DNA from: Anaerolineales bacterium
GTDB taxonomy: Bacteria > Chloroflexota > Anaerolineae > Anaerolineales > UBA11579
Direction of reading: 5' to 3'
Length of the DNA stretch: 64,000 nt
Assembly (NCBI GenBank): GCA_019637755.1
Contig: JAHBVC010000001.1
Location: 62,001-126,000 of the forward strand
Shown: piece by piece, positions 63,240 through 64,000 of the stretch
How positions within the stretch are numbered: position 1 is the stretch's first letter
Layout: each line of letters begins with the position of its first letter
The notes under the pieces: generated by a model
The model's database searches: none
Seen by the model: only the letters and a program-made list of their open reading frames with translations
What the model was told of the DNA's origin: nothing
Program-made: the position numbers and the translations under genes

Positions 63240-63746
63240 CTAGCTCTCCTGGATCGTGATGGAGATCAATTGGCCGGCCGGGCCGCCGCGGCTGGGGTCA
63301 CGCTCCGGGATGGCCATGAGCACATCCTCGCCCGCGATCAGCTCACCGAACACCGCGTGGCGATTGTCCAGGTGCGGGGTGGGGCCGTGCGTGATGAAGA
63401 ACTGCGAACCGTTGGTGTTAGGCCCGGCATTAGCCATCGAGAGGATGCCGCGCTTGCTGTGGCGCAGGCTGGGGTGGAACTCATCGGCGAATTTGTAGCC
63501 GGGGCCGCCCATACCGCTGCCGGTCGGGTCGCCGCCTTGCACCATGAAGTTGCCGATCACGCGGTGAAAGGTGGTGCCATCATAGTAGCCCTGGCGCGCC
63601 AGGAATACAAAGTTGTTGACGGTGTTGGGCACCTCGGTGGCAAACAGCTTGATGACCATATCGCCCTTGTCGGTGGTGATGGTGGCGGTGTAGCTCTTGG
63701 CGGGGTCAATTTCCATCGCCGGGGCTTGATTCCATTGCTTGGACAT
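63240..63746 (-). CDS. Cyclophilin-type peptidyl-prolyl isomerase
   Basis: The 168-residue protein is a single cyclophilin domain without signal peptide. [20 protein letters not shown] contains the catalytic Arg and Phe, and [19 protein letters not shown] with [10 protein letters not shown] completes the active site. It speeds proline isomerisation in protein folding. AAAGGA lies upstream of ATG 63746. It is 20 bases after the uridine kinase gene. Confidence 0.97.
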   Translation of the reverse strand: MSKQWNQAPAMEIDPAKSYTATITTDKGDMVIKLFATEVPNTVNNFVFLARQGYYDGTTFHRVIGNFMVQGGDPTGSGMGGPGYKFADEFHPSLRHSKRGILSMANAGPNTNGSQFFITHGPTPHLDNRHAVFGELIAGEDVLMAIPERDPSRGGPAGQLISITIQES

Positions 63747-63766
63747 GTACAGAAATTCCTTTCGGG

Positions 63767-64000
<234 letters not shown>

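Overview
The window is a contiguous piece of a G+C-rich bacterial chromosome and carries about 67 protein genes, two tRNAs and several RNA regulators. The mix points to Chloroflexota, most likely class Anaerolineae (inference). The signs are many Cys-anchored lipoproteins and no visible outer-membrane machinery, a SufR/SufCBDSU iron-sulfur system, a serine hydroxymethyltransferase-GcvT fusion, an NBR1-Ig-like lipoprotein, general amino-acid ABC transport, and dense short palindromic repeats between genes. No rRNA, prophage, IS transposase or CRISPR array was seen.

Layout. 1-6.5 kb: an A+T-rich hypothetical gene, a GIY-YIG protein, a membrane protein, an amidohydrolase of the MTA/SAH deaminase type, two lipoproteins and a deoxynucleoside kinase. 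6.5-16.6 kb: an M1-peptidase lipoprotein, a guanidinium exporter (Gdx) behind a guanidine-III riboswitch, the GlyA-GcvT fusion, tRNA-Val, an RpiR regulator, an FAH-family enzyme, a YegP protein and small proteins. 16.7-27.1 kb: tRNA-Pro followed by decayed tRNA-Pro-like copies, sufR with a MIP18/SufT-like gene, a LysE/AraC/DinB island, then the operon sufC-sufB-sufD-orf102-sufS-sufU-Rieske. 27-38 kb: a large membrane protein, a repeat field, the minus-strand group dienelactone hydrolase-yraN-miaA-acyl-CoA synthetase-HAD, a plus-strand group of two membrane proteins around a JAMM protein, and an MBL-fold gene. 38.3-44.3 kb: valS behind a T-box leader, a 216-bp duplicated repeat, an SRAP protein lacking the catalytic Cys2, and a radical-SAM/HhH DNA-repair-type protein. 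44.7-53 kb: an amino-acid ABC operon, scpB, a G5/beta-propeller lipoprotein, a nucleotide-sugar SDR and GtrA. 53-64 kb: a MerR/TipAS-AAA ATPase pair, an ArsR operon, a PAS-UbiA fusion, two ECF sigma-factor loci, an M20 peptidase, VTT and cyclophilin genes and the 3' end of uridine kinase.

How the parts connect. The clearest network is iron-sulfur assembly. The same 28-bp inverted repeat (AATATTT-N14-AAATATT, one mismatch in the sufR copy) overlaps the -35 box of both sufR-sufT and the sufCBDSU operon, although three unrelated genes lie between them. At many other genes a -10 box sits only 6-7 nt before the start codon, which predicts leaderless mRNAs. RNA-level control is seen at gdx (guanidine) and valS (uncharged tRNA-Val).
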